From Anseranas semipalmata (lineage: Eukaryota > Chordata > Aves > Anseriformes > Anseranatidae), in contig VXAA01000962.1 in the NCBI GenBank assembly GCA_013399115.1, forward strand, positions 299,787-363,786: a stretch of 64,000 nucleotides of DNA, written 5' to 3'. This document shows positions 13,360-26,774 of the stretch, one piece after another. Every line of letters starts with the position of its first letter. Within the stretch, counting starts at the first letter, position 1. Under the pieces are notes generated by a model. The model saw only the letters and a program-made list of their open reading frames with translations, made no database searches and was not told the DNA's origin. The position numbers were made by a program, and so were the translations under genes.

Positions 13360-13435
13360 AATATACAGTATAACTATATTTTATAATTTTATAAATAAAA
13401 TACATTTTAAAATATATTTTAAAAAATATGATGGT
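13360..13435. other. Very AT-rich intronic stretch
   Basis: About 75 bases consisting almost only of A and T, built from overlapping TTTTATAA, AAATACATTTTAAAATATATTT-like steps, within the 22.9-kb intron. Such stretches unwind easily and can act as matrix-attachment sequences, but nothing here proves a function. Confidence 0.5.
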
Positions 13436-15179
13436 CTTAAAGAGTAGCTATATTAAATGAAATGCTGTATGACTAGACATTTTTTACATCAATTTTATTT
13501 CCGCTGAGATTTAGTCAATCAGGAATCAAATAAACTCAAATACACCATTTGTAAAATAAAGCTTTTGCATGGGACTGTGAGAAGTCCAGCTGAAAAGCAG
13601 CTGACTTCATAGCTATGCTGAGTTAGTAACTTCTGCAGCAGAGATGCCCTTCCCAGTGACTGCAGGGTGAGTCCAGTGCCTCTGGGCCAGAGAGTGACAC
13701 TGGGCAGACGCAGTGGCCACTTGGCTAGAACAAGCGGGCATGTGGCAACGGAGCAGCACTGAAAACCAGCTAACTGGTGGGTCACAAGAAGGGCTGCAGG
13801 GTGGCAGAAGGTCACTAGCAGAGGCAGCCTGTCCCCGCATCAGCAGTACTGGTAGGTGCTACTTTTGAACGTAAATCAGGTCTCTGTAATTTACCCCAGT
13901 TTTGGCTACCCAATGTCATTAGCAGACCAACTATATCAGCACCAGTGCTCCACATTTTAAAGGGATGCTAGTCCTTCTGCAAAAAGAGGGATTTAATGCT
14001 CCCTGCCATTGCCAAATTCAAAGAGAATGGAATGCAGCTTTCCTCACACCCCTGGAAACAAACCCAGAGAGAAGCCGGGTGCTCAGCTGCCCAACACAAT
14101 CCACAGTCCTGGGCCAGGAGGCAGGGCGCCCAAATTAAGCAGAGAAAGAATTAGATTAAAAAAATAAATAAAAAGGGAAGAAAAGACCAAAGTTAATCAG
14201 CACAGTACTGAACTTTGATTCAGTGCATAGTCATTAATGCCTACTGGCGCTTCGGTGAGACATGATTAAAAAATAGGCCTCGTGGCCATCAGTAAGTTAT
14301 TAGCCAGGCAAGTTGGTTGGGAATCAGATCTGGTGAGTCACGACGTGTTCTCTTCCCTTCTTTCAGAGGGTAGGGCCCTGTCTGGTGAATATGCAGTAGC
14401 AATGATTTCCAAATCATATCCCATTCTGGTCATAAACAGAAGAGCATCTCATGTAAGAAACCCACTAGGAACCTGGAGTCCAAGGAGCTTAACAACGTCA
14501 GAAGTTAAGCAGTTCCGTAAGTGCTGAGAAGACACGAAGTGCTGAGAGACGGGTCCAGTACCCTTACGCTGATTAGAGGTGGAGGGAAGAAACACATCCT
14601 ATGAAATTTTGCTATTTGCAATATTATTACATCCAGAGAGGATTTAGAAACAAACACTTGATATAAAATCTGATAAGAATTAGATACAATCAGTATTGGT
14701 GCTGATATATTTTTACCTACAGGACAGCCAGTTAAGGTAGTAAGAATCTGTGGATTAACTTTATTATGAACTAAGAGAGCTTCATATTTTTTCTACCTTA
14801 TCTTGTAGGGCCATTGCTGGTTCACAAAACTAAATAGCCAGATTTAGAATGTGGGACTATTGTGAAGGAGGAACTCACAAAAAGAAGCCAAAGAAATCGT
14901 TCCCTGTGGTGATACTAATGACAGCCTATCCCTACTGTCTGCCAGTCAGTCATCTGAAAAGTTACTCATTTCCTAGTAGGTAGACTGCAGTATCTCATGG
15001 CATACATCACATAGGAAATTCTTAGAATTTGTAGCTTCAACATGTACATGACAATTCAATATATTTTTAGTTCATGCAATATAGCAATAGTATGGTCAAT
15101 CTTCAATAGAAAAAACAAGGCTGAATTATGAAACAGGACGAAATATTTTGTATCACAGAGCAGAAGCTATCATGTAATA

Positions 15180-15960
15180 AGTATTCAATAATACATTATC
15201 TGCTAGTTGTTAAATTATCAAATAATTACCATATAATGACAAGTAATATACAGTACTATATTATTATTACAAGATAAGGGCATGATTAATTCAGTATTCT
15301 AAATCTATGCAATAATTACTTCTGAATTGGCTAAAATAATTATACTACAAACTACAGAAATACACACCTAGGCAGCCTCCATGAGATAATTACATGCTTG
15401 TTACTTAGTTTTCCACGTCAAGTTTCCAGTGAAAATATCAAGCAAGTGAAAAGAGCAGGATTTTTTCTCTGCTTAAGATTTAAAGCCAGTTGGATCACTG
15501 GGGCACATTTCCTCTCCAATTAAGTAGTAAACTGAAGCACAATTATTGTGTTATACATTTCCATTTGGTCAATCATCTATTGCAATGCCAGTTCTAATTG
15601 ACAAAGGAAATAGACCAAAACATGCTAGAACGAACATTTAATTAGCTCACATACCAATTATAAACAACACTTCACTCACCTTCGATCAACTGACAGAAGT
15701 AGTAATGATAAATTATAGACTAAGTGTAAATAAAGTGTTTTTAATTAGTGTAATTAATCACTTCACACATTCTTCAACCTGCTTTGCTCATTTGGGTAAC
15801 AGTTGAAACAAAGCACTAGCAAAACTCCTTTAATGTCCTTTAAACATTCATTTACAGAGTTAATAGGTTGAGGTACCTCACATTCCAGCTGGAGGAATCA
15901 TCTCCTAAGTGTTCATATACGCCTAATTAAGGATTTCAAATACCAAAAAGTCATTGTTTA
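15180..15960. promoter_or_regulatory. AT-rich stretch dense in homeodomain-type cores (candidate noncoding element)
   Basis: Repeated ATTA/TAAT cores appear throughout, including CAATTA, TAATTAG, TTTAATTAGC, GTAATTAATC and CCTAATTAAGG, without simple-repeat structure. This texture is typical of deeply conserved intronic enhancers near developmental and neuronal genes, but is also partly expected from low GC. The call rests on composition only; conservation was not tested. Confidence 0.3.
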
Positions 15961-18394
15961 CTGTTTCTTCTCCCTCTTAGATCATTTAATTTCAACGTGA
16001 AATATTGATTCCTCCCCTACAACCTACTTTTTTCTGTTTAAGCGTGTATACTCACGTAAAGTAGTTGCTAACCACTCCTAAAGCCTGGCTGTATTTATTG
16101 CCCAGTTTTGCACATGGATGCGTGATTAAAAAAAGATTTTATAGAATAAATGATCAGGTCAGGTATCTGTAGAGTGGGTATTCAGCTTCTGAGGGCTCAA
16201 CTGTAGTTGGGAAGCTAGAGGAATCCTAAAACTAGACTGAAAGGACAACAAAAGCAGGGATAGCTCTTGATGGTAATCTGCAAGGGTGTTTCCACAGTAT
16301 CTGATGGTAGCGAAGAGGGGGTGAGAGTTAAAGACGAGGCGGACAGACCCGTTCCTAGTGATACTAAATTCTTTGGCATCTCACTGGCATCTCCTGTTTT
16401 CCAAGTCCTGCTCCCAGAGTCAGGCTGGGATCAGGAGTGAATTTTCCCTCGGAATAAGAAGGGCAAGGAACATTTGTTTGTTTTAAAACCCTCCACTGCA
16501 GCATGGCCTATTTTTGAGATCATCTGAAATATTCTTTGAAGAAATTCTTTGTTGCTGAGATGATTTAGGACAGTGCTGGAAAGCTGAGGAATTGAGTGGA
16601 CGGAAGGTGAGGGACGCCCTGCAGAGGATTGCTCAGGACGGCAAGCCTCAGGCGATCGCAAGGAGCAGCCACCTCGCTGCTTAAGTGCAGACTTCTCTCC
16701 TCTCTTCTCCATTTTCTAGTCTCTGTGGAAGTTGCAAAGAGTGTAGACGTAAACTGCGGAGGCAGTGGTGGGGAAAAGCCCTAGGAACTAGATGGGAGAC
16801 CTTTGTGGTTATCATAAAAAGAAGTTTTCTTACTTACAGGCAGAAAGAGGAGAGATTAGACCCTGGGAAAACTTAAAATCCGAAGAAGATATATAACTCA
16901 GCCACCAACTTGGGCTTGAGTCAGGGGCTTACTATGCATAAAATGTCATGAGAAAAAGTAATGAGGAAAAAATGAAATGTATTGATGAAGACAAACCCAG
17001 TCAGCCACGATTGGTCAAACATTCTGTAGGAAAAGAAGGACTTCAAAGCCAACTGTTGGTCAGATGTCAGCCAGAAGATAACAAATAGCTGTAATATAAT
17101 GATAATGGTAGGCATTCTTCCCACTCTCCCTTCAAATAAAGGACTGTACTAGGAAAATATTTCAAGATCCATATTCTAGGAGATACTAAATATTAAAGAT
17201 ATCAGTACCTCTATATTACAATAAAGAATGTCAAAGCTGCAACATAACATGGGTATTCCGTGGCCTAGTAACGCGTAAAGCTGAAAAAAAGGGGGAAAAA
17301 AACATATACGTACCTAAAATGAAGAGATAAGTGATAAACTTTATATACCAAAGTAGCTCCCTTGTTATGAAACAAACATATCTCTTTAGATGAGAGGCAG
17401 CAGTTCTTAAACAACTCCACTTGAAAATAAACTTGGTTTACAGAAATGGAAAGTAATTTATATGCAATATCATGCTGTACCAATACTAAGAGGGCTATGT
17501 TTTACCTACAGATACAGAAAAGGGTTGTAGTGTTGTTACAGAACCTTTTTTTAGGTACTGGAAAATAGGATATGGTGGAATGCATTCAGAAATGTAGCAT
17601 AAGTTCATTTTCATCCAAGCAGTCTATAAATGATATATACATGGAGAAAAGATGTAAAAAAATAGGCTGATACCATTATGGGAAGGAACAATACAAGGAT
17701 ATCCCTTCTAACTCTCCTTCTGACCTAATTACTGCTAAAATAAAAGACAAAGATCACTTTATTTCAAGAGTAAATGAACTGGGAATAGAAAATGGTTGCA
17801 TTACATTCTGGTTATCATATGCTTTTTGTACAAGATAAAAACTCAGCCATTATTGTAAGAGAACAGAAGGCTTTGGTTAGGATTTGAAATAATAAATCAC
17901 TACTGCAAGGGATAGCAAAGCACCACAAACATCCACAAGAAGTAGTAGAAAACTGTAAGACCTGAACTGAGAAAGCCATTTAGAAATTCCTCTGTCAATG
18001 ACTCTCATGAGCGGCTCTGCAACCAAGGCTGCTGGATAACGAGCACTAACACTGACTATCAGGACTCCAGCACGTTACCGCAAGCCAATATTGCCTGGTG
18101 GTTAAAATTCACTAACTGTGCACCTGGGAGGGACAAGAAGAAAACCAGAAATAGCTGAACTGAGTAAGGAAGTATTTAAAGGGGAAGAATTTCTTCACGG
18201 ATGGCAAAAAATTGTAGGTAATAAATCATGAATATAATAGAATTTCCAGTGAGTTCAAATAAAAGTTGTTTGGAAGTTAGGAAGCATATGTTGCAAATAT
18301 GAAATCCCAGACTCATAGAACAAGGTAACATAGCAAAGCCTAAGCAACCCTGACATAATAGGCTAAGTTCAGTGTTACTTACTCAGATAAAGTA

Positions 18395-18520
18395 TTATAG
18401 AATCACTGAATGGCTTGGGTTGGAAGGGACCTTAAAGATCATCTGGTTCCAACCCCCTGCCATAGGCAGGCATGCCACCCACTAGATCAAGTTGGCCAGG
18501 GCCCCATCCAACCTGGCCTT
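18395..18520 (-). mobile_element. CR1 LINE, 3' end fragment
   Basis: The plus strand reads as the reverse complement of an avian CR1 tail: TTATAGAATCACTGAATGG, then GGTTGGAAGGGACC, AAGATCATCTGGTTCCAACC, and the CCCCATCCAACCTGGCCTT block, where it stops. It covers only the last 125 bases of the element, as is usual for 5'-truncated CR1 copies. Clear target-site duplications were not seen, as expected for CR1. Confidence 0.95.
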
Positions 18521-20136
18521 ATGTTATACTTTCTATCTCCATCCTGACATGGCATTACTCCAGATGTTTGTATGAAAAGCAAGACAGCCAAATCTTCTTT
18601 CATAAGCAATATTTGGTAATGTTTGATAGTAAGAAAAATTTTGGAGTTCCATTTCGAATGAGAGAAATTATTGGAGACGTTAGAGATCAAGACCTAAAGA
18701 TAAGCAACAAGCAGTAACAGGTTTAAACATACTTAAGCTCAGAATACAGAAGTTGCCCTTGTCTTTGATTTTTATAGAAAAAGCTGTCTGAAATTTAGAT
18801 TAAAAACAAGGATAACCCACTACTGCAAATTTTTAAATGACCTCAGGATTAAGCAACTTCTTTTGTGGAAGATTAATCACATTTTATGAAATCGCTTGCT
18901 AAACTCTGCACATATTTAAGTCAGATATTATCTGAAAGACATAATTTATCATTAGCCATTAGGATGACGGGCTTTATAGGAACAATGGACAGAAAGAGCC
19001 CAGGAGAAAGATGGGCAGCAAGGATAGCAGCTAAATTGCATTTCTGCACTACAGAGGACACAAAGAGGAAAAATAATATCCTCTAGACTTCTGTCTAGGG
19101 ATGTATAAGGTGAATGGGAGCTCTTTTGGCAGTAAAATTTCTGCTGACACGTTACACCTTCATGAGAAGCCTCTGCCAACAAAATTTTGTCAGTGGGCTA
19201 GGGTAGGCATGATGTGAATTACACCAGGAATATAAATCACTTCTTTCCACAAATAACCTGATTTGTTGATGGTGGCGTTACTTCTGTGAAACTCTACAGG
19301 TGGTATGCAATACTAGGAGTGGTAGAAGTCACTCAATATTCACTGTAACAGAAGTTTCCTATCCATTAAAAGATTAGGCTATGGAGCAACAGTAGAACAG
19401 TACCCGAATTGGGCTTTTGGGATGGGATTAGATATGTTTCTGAATGTGACCACAAGAAGAAACTTGCATGCAGGAGGAGGCACAGTATGCAGCTATGCAG
19501 ACAGCAATCTCTTACTAGGAAGGAAGTCTCATGCTTCCATTTGGCAAACACAGAATTTTGGCATAAATAATTGTTATTTTTTAATTTATGTTTTTGTTGT
19601 CAATCTATCTCCCATTTTGCAAAGAATAAATACTTTTAGAATGGACTGTGTGCTTGGTTTACAGAAAAAAAAGCCAAGCAAATTAAGAACATCTTTTGCA
19701 CAAATAAATCATATTTTTTTCAAAAGCATTTGATACCTTAAAAGACCAACTGTCAATTTCAAGTGTTCCGAATCACCCTCTGTGCCCAGCACAGCCCAAG
19801 GCTGCTATTGATAGTATTGAACTAAAGTGTTCTCTTTTTATTTCTAGGAAGTGAAATCAGATGGTTCCAGACATCACACAAGCATGACTCACATGAAAGC
19901 TGAGTGCATTATCAGAAATAAAAAAACCAGACAAATCTCTTCTGATAGACTTAACCTATGCTGTTAGCAAAAGCAAAAACAAACAAACCTAGTAGCTTCT
20001 GACTACAAAGCATATACAACTATTCACAGATATCTGGATCTAATACAAAAAGGTATCATTAGATCTATTACTTTGTTCTATGAACTTAACTACTAGCACA
20101 GAATAGGTTTCCTTTTTTTTGTGCAAAGTAAACTCC

Positions 20137-20152
20137 TTTTTTTTTTTTTTTT
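20137..20152. repeat. Poly(T) tract, 16 bases
   Basis: Uninterrupted T run in the 22.9-kb intron, preceded at 20112-20120 by a shorter T run. Confidence 0.9.
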
Positions 20153-22571
20153 CCTGACCTTTGACAGGCTTAAATCTTGAATCTTTTCTGTCCACAGATG
20201 AAAATGGCTATTTGGTCTCTGAGGTGAACCAGCTCAGAATATATTTAACACTGCCTCAGAAGTCAGTTTACTAAGAAGTAAGTCAACAAGGTCAAAATTT
20301 TATGGAAATCTTTTTCATCTGCCAGAAACACCTCTGCCATAAAACAGAAGGTATGCCCCCATTTATGTGGGCTGAAGTCAAACACTGCCTAAAACTTCTC
20401 CGTGCATTTGGATGGAGGTTTTATAAAAATACCACCGGACACCCATATTTCACTTATGCAACATCTCCAGCACAAACAGCAGTTTGCAAGTTGTTCTTTG
20501 CAGAGAAACAGTTCCAGCAAACTCCTTGTGCACCAAGATTCTCTTGCTGTATTTTCTGCTTCTGCTTTCTCTTTCAGTGTCCACAAATATGTACCACCCC
20601 GTGCTCTCATGTTGTACTCACAAAATGCTTTTCTCCATTTCTAAGGCCAGAATGGAAAAAATGGAGGTAACTCCCTACACTGCGTTATCATACAAGTCAC
20701 AGAAATCCTGCTTTATTGAGAACTCCATGTAGCACAAAAGAATTAAGCCCCAAACCACAGCTGCCAAGATGATCTGTTCCATGCACATTTCACACAGGCC
20801 AACAAGCCAATTACCTCTTTTGCACAGCTGTATCTACAGACTGGTTTCACGCTCACGAGCTGGCACTGGTAGATCAGGGAGCTGTGCAGCTCTTGGCATT
20901 TCTAACCGTGCTGAGAGCGCAGGCGCTGGCATACCCCTAAGGCACAAGCAGGGTGAGTGGTTTATCAGTCTGTCATGAGGATGTGGGTGCGCTTGTTTCC
21001 TGGCCCATGCTACAGACAAAATATTTACTGATGTACTTTCGCACTGCAGGTTCAGATGCCAAAAGTCTTTCTTTGTTCTGCTTCTACAGATGCTACCATA
21101 AGTCACTGTCACTTTCTAATGAGTTTCAGTAACTGCTTCCTGCAGTGGATGAGGGAACACCTGGTTACTTGTGCAGGATTTGTGTTTGCCACAGGCTAAT
21201 CATTACAAGCTGATCATTACCTCCTTTCTGTCTCTGAAGCTACTACTAATTGTTCCTGCTTTTCTGGTCTCAGTGCTCTCACCTTTCCATTTTCCCCCTC
21301 CATATGTATTTTACCAGTTGTCATTACTCCTGTGTTAATTCAACTTTCACATTTTGTAGTGCAGTAATAAAGCTAGATTTTAAGGGGTTGTTTTATTTAG
21401 GCAAGGATTTTAAGTCACACAGCATGAAATGACACCATATACCAAAGTCACACTTATCTCAGGACAAGCAAGCTCAGAGATACGAAGTAATATGAAGTAA
21501 TATTCCATCAGTATGGAATTGATATATAAAAGTCCATTTCATCATGTAGGCATAACCTGAGATAAGGGAAGCCTAAGAAATATGCTCTAGGTGACAGTGC
21601 ATTGAAACAGAAAATCAGACTACAGGTTGCTGTACAGAAAGGGAGGGAAATTACAAAGGACTTAGTTGCAATGTTGTTGTAGTATTACCTTTGGACTCTC
21701 AACATGACACATCAATGAGCAATGTGGATTAGCCTGAAGTTAGATAAACATGTAAAAAGTGAGGATTACAAGGCCACTTTTATACATAAAGTGTGTTTTG
21801 ACTTTTTTTTCCCTCTGAGGATGAATAAGCATCTGTTTGGGCACAAGACACTGAGGTTTTGTTTCATGATTTGTGAAAAGAAAGATAAAGGAACTGAAAA
21901 AGAAAAGATGGAACTGAAGCAAGAGGGAAAATGATGGACATACAGGTCTGGTAAAACAGGAATGGGTAGTCTACAGAAAGATGGGATAAAAAAGGTCATG
22001 AGGGCACAGGAAAGGAGAGGGCTAGACAGAGGGATTAACACAGAGTCAGCAATTTAGATCCAACAGGACAGGAACATACTGGACTGCCGCATTTTGGACA
22101 GTTCTGCCAGTGGCTTCTAGCTCTCTCTCCCTGAGAAGCCTGTAAATCCACCCAGACACCCTACTTACCTATAAAATGGCTGCAGAAGAACTTAGGCAGT
22201 CAGTGTCACACACAAGAGGGTGCCCACAGCAAACCCTATGCCACCCCTGAGGAAAAAGCAAAAGCAGAGGCTGCTTCCCTGAATACTGCTGGCTCCTTCA
22301 GTCTTCCCCAGGCCTCCTGCTGGTAAACACTCACACCTGAGCTTGAAGAAGGCAGAGCATCTAAGCAGAATGAGATCAGCTGGACCCGAGTTAAAATTCG
22401 TAACACCCCACTGTCTGAAAGCCGTGGCAGACCACAGCTGACGAAGCAGATGTCAAAGACTGTCCGGATTCTCGGTGGTGAGAGTCCCTACTGTGGCTCT
22501 ACTCCTAAGTCTGACTCTTTGCAGTGGCCTTCTCCTGCCTGCATAAGGGAAGTGACCAAAAAGGAAAAAGG

Positions 22572-22588
22572 AAAAAAAAAAAAAAAAA
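22572..22588. repeat. Poly(A) tract, 17 bases
   Basis: A run within an AAAAAGG-rich purine stretch. No retrotransposed sequence is recognisable immediately upstream. Confidence 0.9.
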
Positions 22589-25500
22589 GTCATTCACTCT
22601 CTTAAAGCGAGAGGATCGGCATAAATTTAATTGGATGCAGTATGCTAGCAACACAGACATGCTTGTTTTCCCTGAGCCTTACCATGCTGATACCAGTGAT
22701 AACGGGCAAAGGTGACCAAAGAAAAGTATAGAGTATGTAATGACAGTGTTTGAACTGCATCTTTTCATCTGATGCTACTCTCAATACCTTTGAACTCAGC
22801 CTCTGAGAGAGGATGAAAACAGTGAAGTGCAAGCTAAGGATGCTCAGTGCTGACAGAGCATTTCCAGAGGCAGCACTGGCTGTAAACATTGATTCTGAGA
22901 CGTAAAAGCTGGCTCTTGGGTCAGCACTAGGGCTTGCTTCATATTATCAGATCTTCATGTCTTAACAGGGTTTAGCGATGAATGGACAGAAACTTTACAT
23001 GGTCAGCTCTTTTGTAAAGACATTAAGCTCCCCCTGAGGACTGCCACTGGAACCAGGTCTCAATATTGTAGGGATTGGTTTTGCTACTGGTCAGTGGCTA
23101 TCACAACATTAAATGACATGATGATTATTTTATGATCATATTTAGGGGAACTCTGGCCAGAAAGGGAAGGCAGATAAAGGAAGGAACATCTTATCCCTGT
23201 TACTCAGAAATCTAAGTATTTAAGAACTGTTTCAGAAGGCAGAACTTTATTCATAGTTTAAACAATTTGTGCATAACTTTCTCTGTGAGAACACGCACCA
23301 AATAACTGTGAGACCACCCTTTAACAAAAGGTGTTCCTGTTTGTCCACCTTTCAGAGGCCATACCTCATTACAAATTGAGCAAAGATGATTTAGGAACCC
23401 TAGAGTTTTGAAGCCAAAATATCAAAAAGGCTTGTATTAGAAGAGATGGATGGAATAAGGAGAGGCATCCAAAATGCCCATCCATAAATATTTACTCTGA
23501 ATATATTAAAATACTGCCAGATGTTTTATCAATAAATCAGAATTTCCTCAGGCCTCATACTCAGCATGATTTATCTGCAGCTGAGAACTGTTGAGCCAGA
23601 CGACTGCCAGGTTTGCATTAATGCAACAGGAAAGACAAGTAGGAGGAAAGGTGAGGTGACCCTTGTTAGGCACTTGTGCCTCTGCTATTCCAAAGACTCA
23701 ATTTCTAAAACTAAAGAGGGGCATGCATACTGCCAAGGTGATTTTCTTTTCTGAAACATACTCAAAGAGCACCTGATTTTATCAGTGTGTATGTTGATCA
23801 GGAGATCCCACGAGAACACCTCTTTGTGTGCACAAAGAATGACTCAGCTGGATCATCCTGGTACTCAGAGTAGATAATGAAATGGAAATAACTTCATCTA
23901 TCAACAAATTGTGAGGTCCACTGATGCCAAATTTCATCTCATTCAGCATGTCAGCCATCTGACAGGTGGCAATTTCACAAAGCAAGAGCTATGGGATTGA
24001 AAACACATAAACACACATCTTTTTACACATTCATTGTGTAAATAGAGCCTTTTTGTTTCAATCCATTTTCAATATCTATGAATAAAGCAGCTGATAAAGG
24101 ATGAAAATCATAAAGGTTGAACAAGGAGTGCTCTTTCAAACTGGGACATCTGCTTTCACACTGAGTAAGGAGGATCTCTGTTATTGAAAAAAATTGCTGA
24201 AACAAAACTGAATTAAGACAATAAAATAAGAGCTTGGCCCATCTTTTTTAGCCTCAGAATTAGGCAGCTTAGTTAAGTGAAAACCACATCTGTCTAATAC
24301 AACAGCTATATATAATTTCATGAGGTAAAAATTATCTGTTCATGTAAAATCAGTCATACTTCAGAGGAAAAAAAAAGCAACATCTAAATGGTACTACTAT
24401 CCATCTGTGCTGCATTTGGGGCAAATAGTTTTAAGTGACTAAAAGAATTCATATATCATGGGACTGAGTCCTCTGTGGTGAGCCATGTTTTTTCTTCCCC
24501 AGAAGGACTGAGATGTCCTTAACTGCCTGCATTTTTGTTAACATGTAACAAGTGCACTCTGAAACGGCAATAGCCAAGAAGACAGTGTTATTTAATCTAC
24601 ACTGTATTTATTCCCTGATCAGTATGTTGAATTCTGTAATTAATCTTGAGCAATAGGGTCACAGATGTGAATAAAAATTTATTCAGAAAATGTGAAAAAA
24701 TATTGTCTGGAGTACTGGTGGTGTCAGGTGGGGAAAACTGCAATTCCAATACAAAACTCTTGATTTAAAATTGAAGTTCGGAAGGTAGCATTTTAAAAAT
24801 ATCACACAATTGCAGCCATGTCACACTGATCCAAGAGTTTTTGTGATTCACGTCAACAAAAACTCTGTAGCTGCAGTCTGTAGTAACTATTTAGAGAGGA
24901 AAGAAGGAGGGTTTCCACATGAAGTGATTAAGAAAGTGAAAAATAACTGGTGAGACGATTCCATTTCAGTTAGAAACTTAAACACCAAAAGCTCCATAAA
25001 TCTGCTCCATAATCCTTTTAAGACCAGTCTTATGTTCATTTTGTGGAGACCGAAGCAAAGGAAATAGCATGAAAGATAAAAGTATAGATACCTTAAATTA
25101 AAATTAGAGACTTTTGGATTAGGAGACATTTGAGCCTGTGGTTTAAGTTAGGAAGAAAGTGCCAATGGATTTGCTCAGTAATCTCAGTAGTCTGTCTAGC
25201 CCTCATTTTGCTAATGCCATGACAGATCGAGTAACCGTTGCCTCTCCGCAGCGCTGCAACCTGTGCAGGTCCGTAAGGACTCCATCTGCCTCAGCTAATT
25301 ATTTCAGAATCGATTTTTATGCTAGTATCATGGCAGTCCATGATGTGGCATGCTAATGAACCATAGGGACAGGGGTAAAGGGGAACTAGGAGGAAGGAAT
25401 GAAAGACAGGACCAAAATTTTCCTCTCATTCCATATTGATCTCACTCTTACTCCTACCATCCATCTTTAAAATGCAAACTTTCAAACGTTGGCAGGAAGA

Positions 25501-26754
25501 GGCAGTTTGGTCCTTAATGATCACTCAGAGGCCTCCAGGTTCTCTATGTCACAGAGGATGGACATCTCAGTGCCTCAGACAGTTCATCAGGACCTTTCCC
25601 ACCTATCTGCAGGCCAGACTGAGACCTTATCAGGCCTTAATGAAAAATTTTCTCCAGCAATCACCCTTCTTCACCCACAGTTGTATATCTGTGTTTACTC
25701 GCCTTCTTTCCCTGAACCTTTCCACCTTCTCAATTCTTCTTACATGTAATGGGGGAAAAAAAAAAAAAACGGAGGTGTACTGACCAGGTAGTAAAAGAAA
25801 TGAACCTGAAGTAGTTGTGTGATTTGAGACGGTGGTACAGTGATGGGAAGGGGAGGAAAAAAGTGCCTTTTGTTTCCTTCACCCTCCATTTTTCCAAGCT
25901 TTCTCATCTAAAATATTAATTAATGGTCTCCACAATACATACTTGGGTCTTACAAAATGTTTTTTTGTATCTCTTTTCCAACTAAATCAACCAATTCCAC
26001 CATGAATTGACCTATAGTCACCATTCACCACTTCTATCAGCTTGGTCCTGAACTCTGTTCCCCAGCCCATCTAAATTTTGCTCCCCTGAATGCTTCCTTC
26101 TCCAGTGACTCCAGTCCCTACACTTACCGTGCATTCACATCCCTATCCTGTGGCCCATTCCCAGAGTCTTTTATGTGACCTAGCTTGGCCTCCACATCCC
26201 CGGTCTTTCCCCCAATCCTATTTAAAGCGACAGGCATTTATCTTCATTCATACAAAAGCAGTATTTGGGGCCCCATCAGAAAGAGATAACGGTGGATTGA
26301 GGAATAGTTTCAGGGAGGAGCAGCCAGCTCTGCTGCCTGCCCTGGGCTGCCACACGGGGTGTTACAGCTACTTACAGCCAGGAGGAAGGATCGAGTGCCA
26401 CAACAGTCACGCCGAGGGACCGGGCTGGTCCCTGGGACATGCACTAGCTGATGGCTACTGCCATTAGCAGCAGCCCATACCTGCCCACCCTCAGGGACTG
26501 AGGGTACGCGTGGACTGCCAGCCTTCTGCTGGTGGCATCCTCACAAGCACTGAGGACAAACTCAACTCCCTTCTGACACCATGAGAACTATGTCAGGTCA
26601 TGCTTCATGTAAACTGGAGCGATACAGTGGTGACAGATCTATAGCTATGTAAAGATAAGGGGAAATCAGTGCAGTACAGGAGCTGGACAAGGATATGCAG
26701 GTTCAGGTCTTAACTCAGCTGCAGCCTTCTTCATAATTCTGGAAGTTTCCTTAC

Positions 26755-26774
26755 TTTTTGTTTGTTTGTTTGTA
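26755..26774. repeat. (TTTG)n microsatellite
   Basis: About four TTTG units on the plus strand. It interrupts minus-strand open frames and creates a spurious Lys/Gln/Thr-rich translation. Confidence 0.85.

Noticed and set aside
14490..14535. Faint resemblance to the internal part of 5S rRNA (AGAAGTTAAGCAG-like), as in 5S-derived SINEs
   Set aside because: Only about a dozen bases agree and no adjoining tRNA-like or core domain was seen.
16780..16805. GATGGGAGACC, another 5S rRNA-like block
   Set aside because: The match is short and isolated with no flanking 5S or SINE structure.
25436..25783. 115-codon plus-strand frame
   Set aside because: Falls in a pyrimidine-biased tract ending in poly(A); overlapping frame on the same strand; no domain.
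26090..26467. 125-codon plus-strand frame
   Set aside because: No recognisable family, no supporting splice sites, composition-driven.
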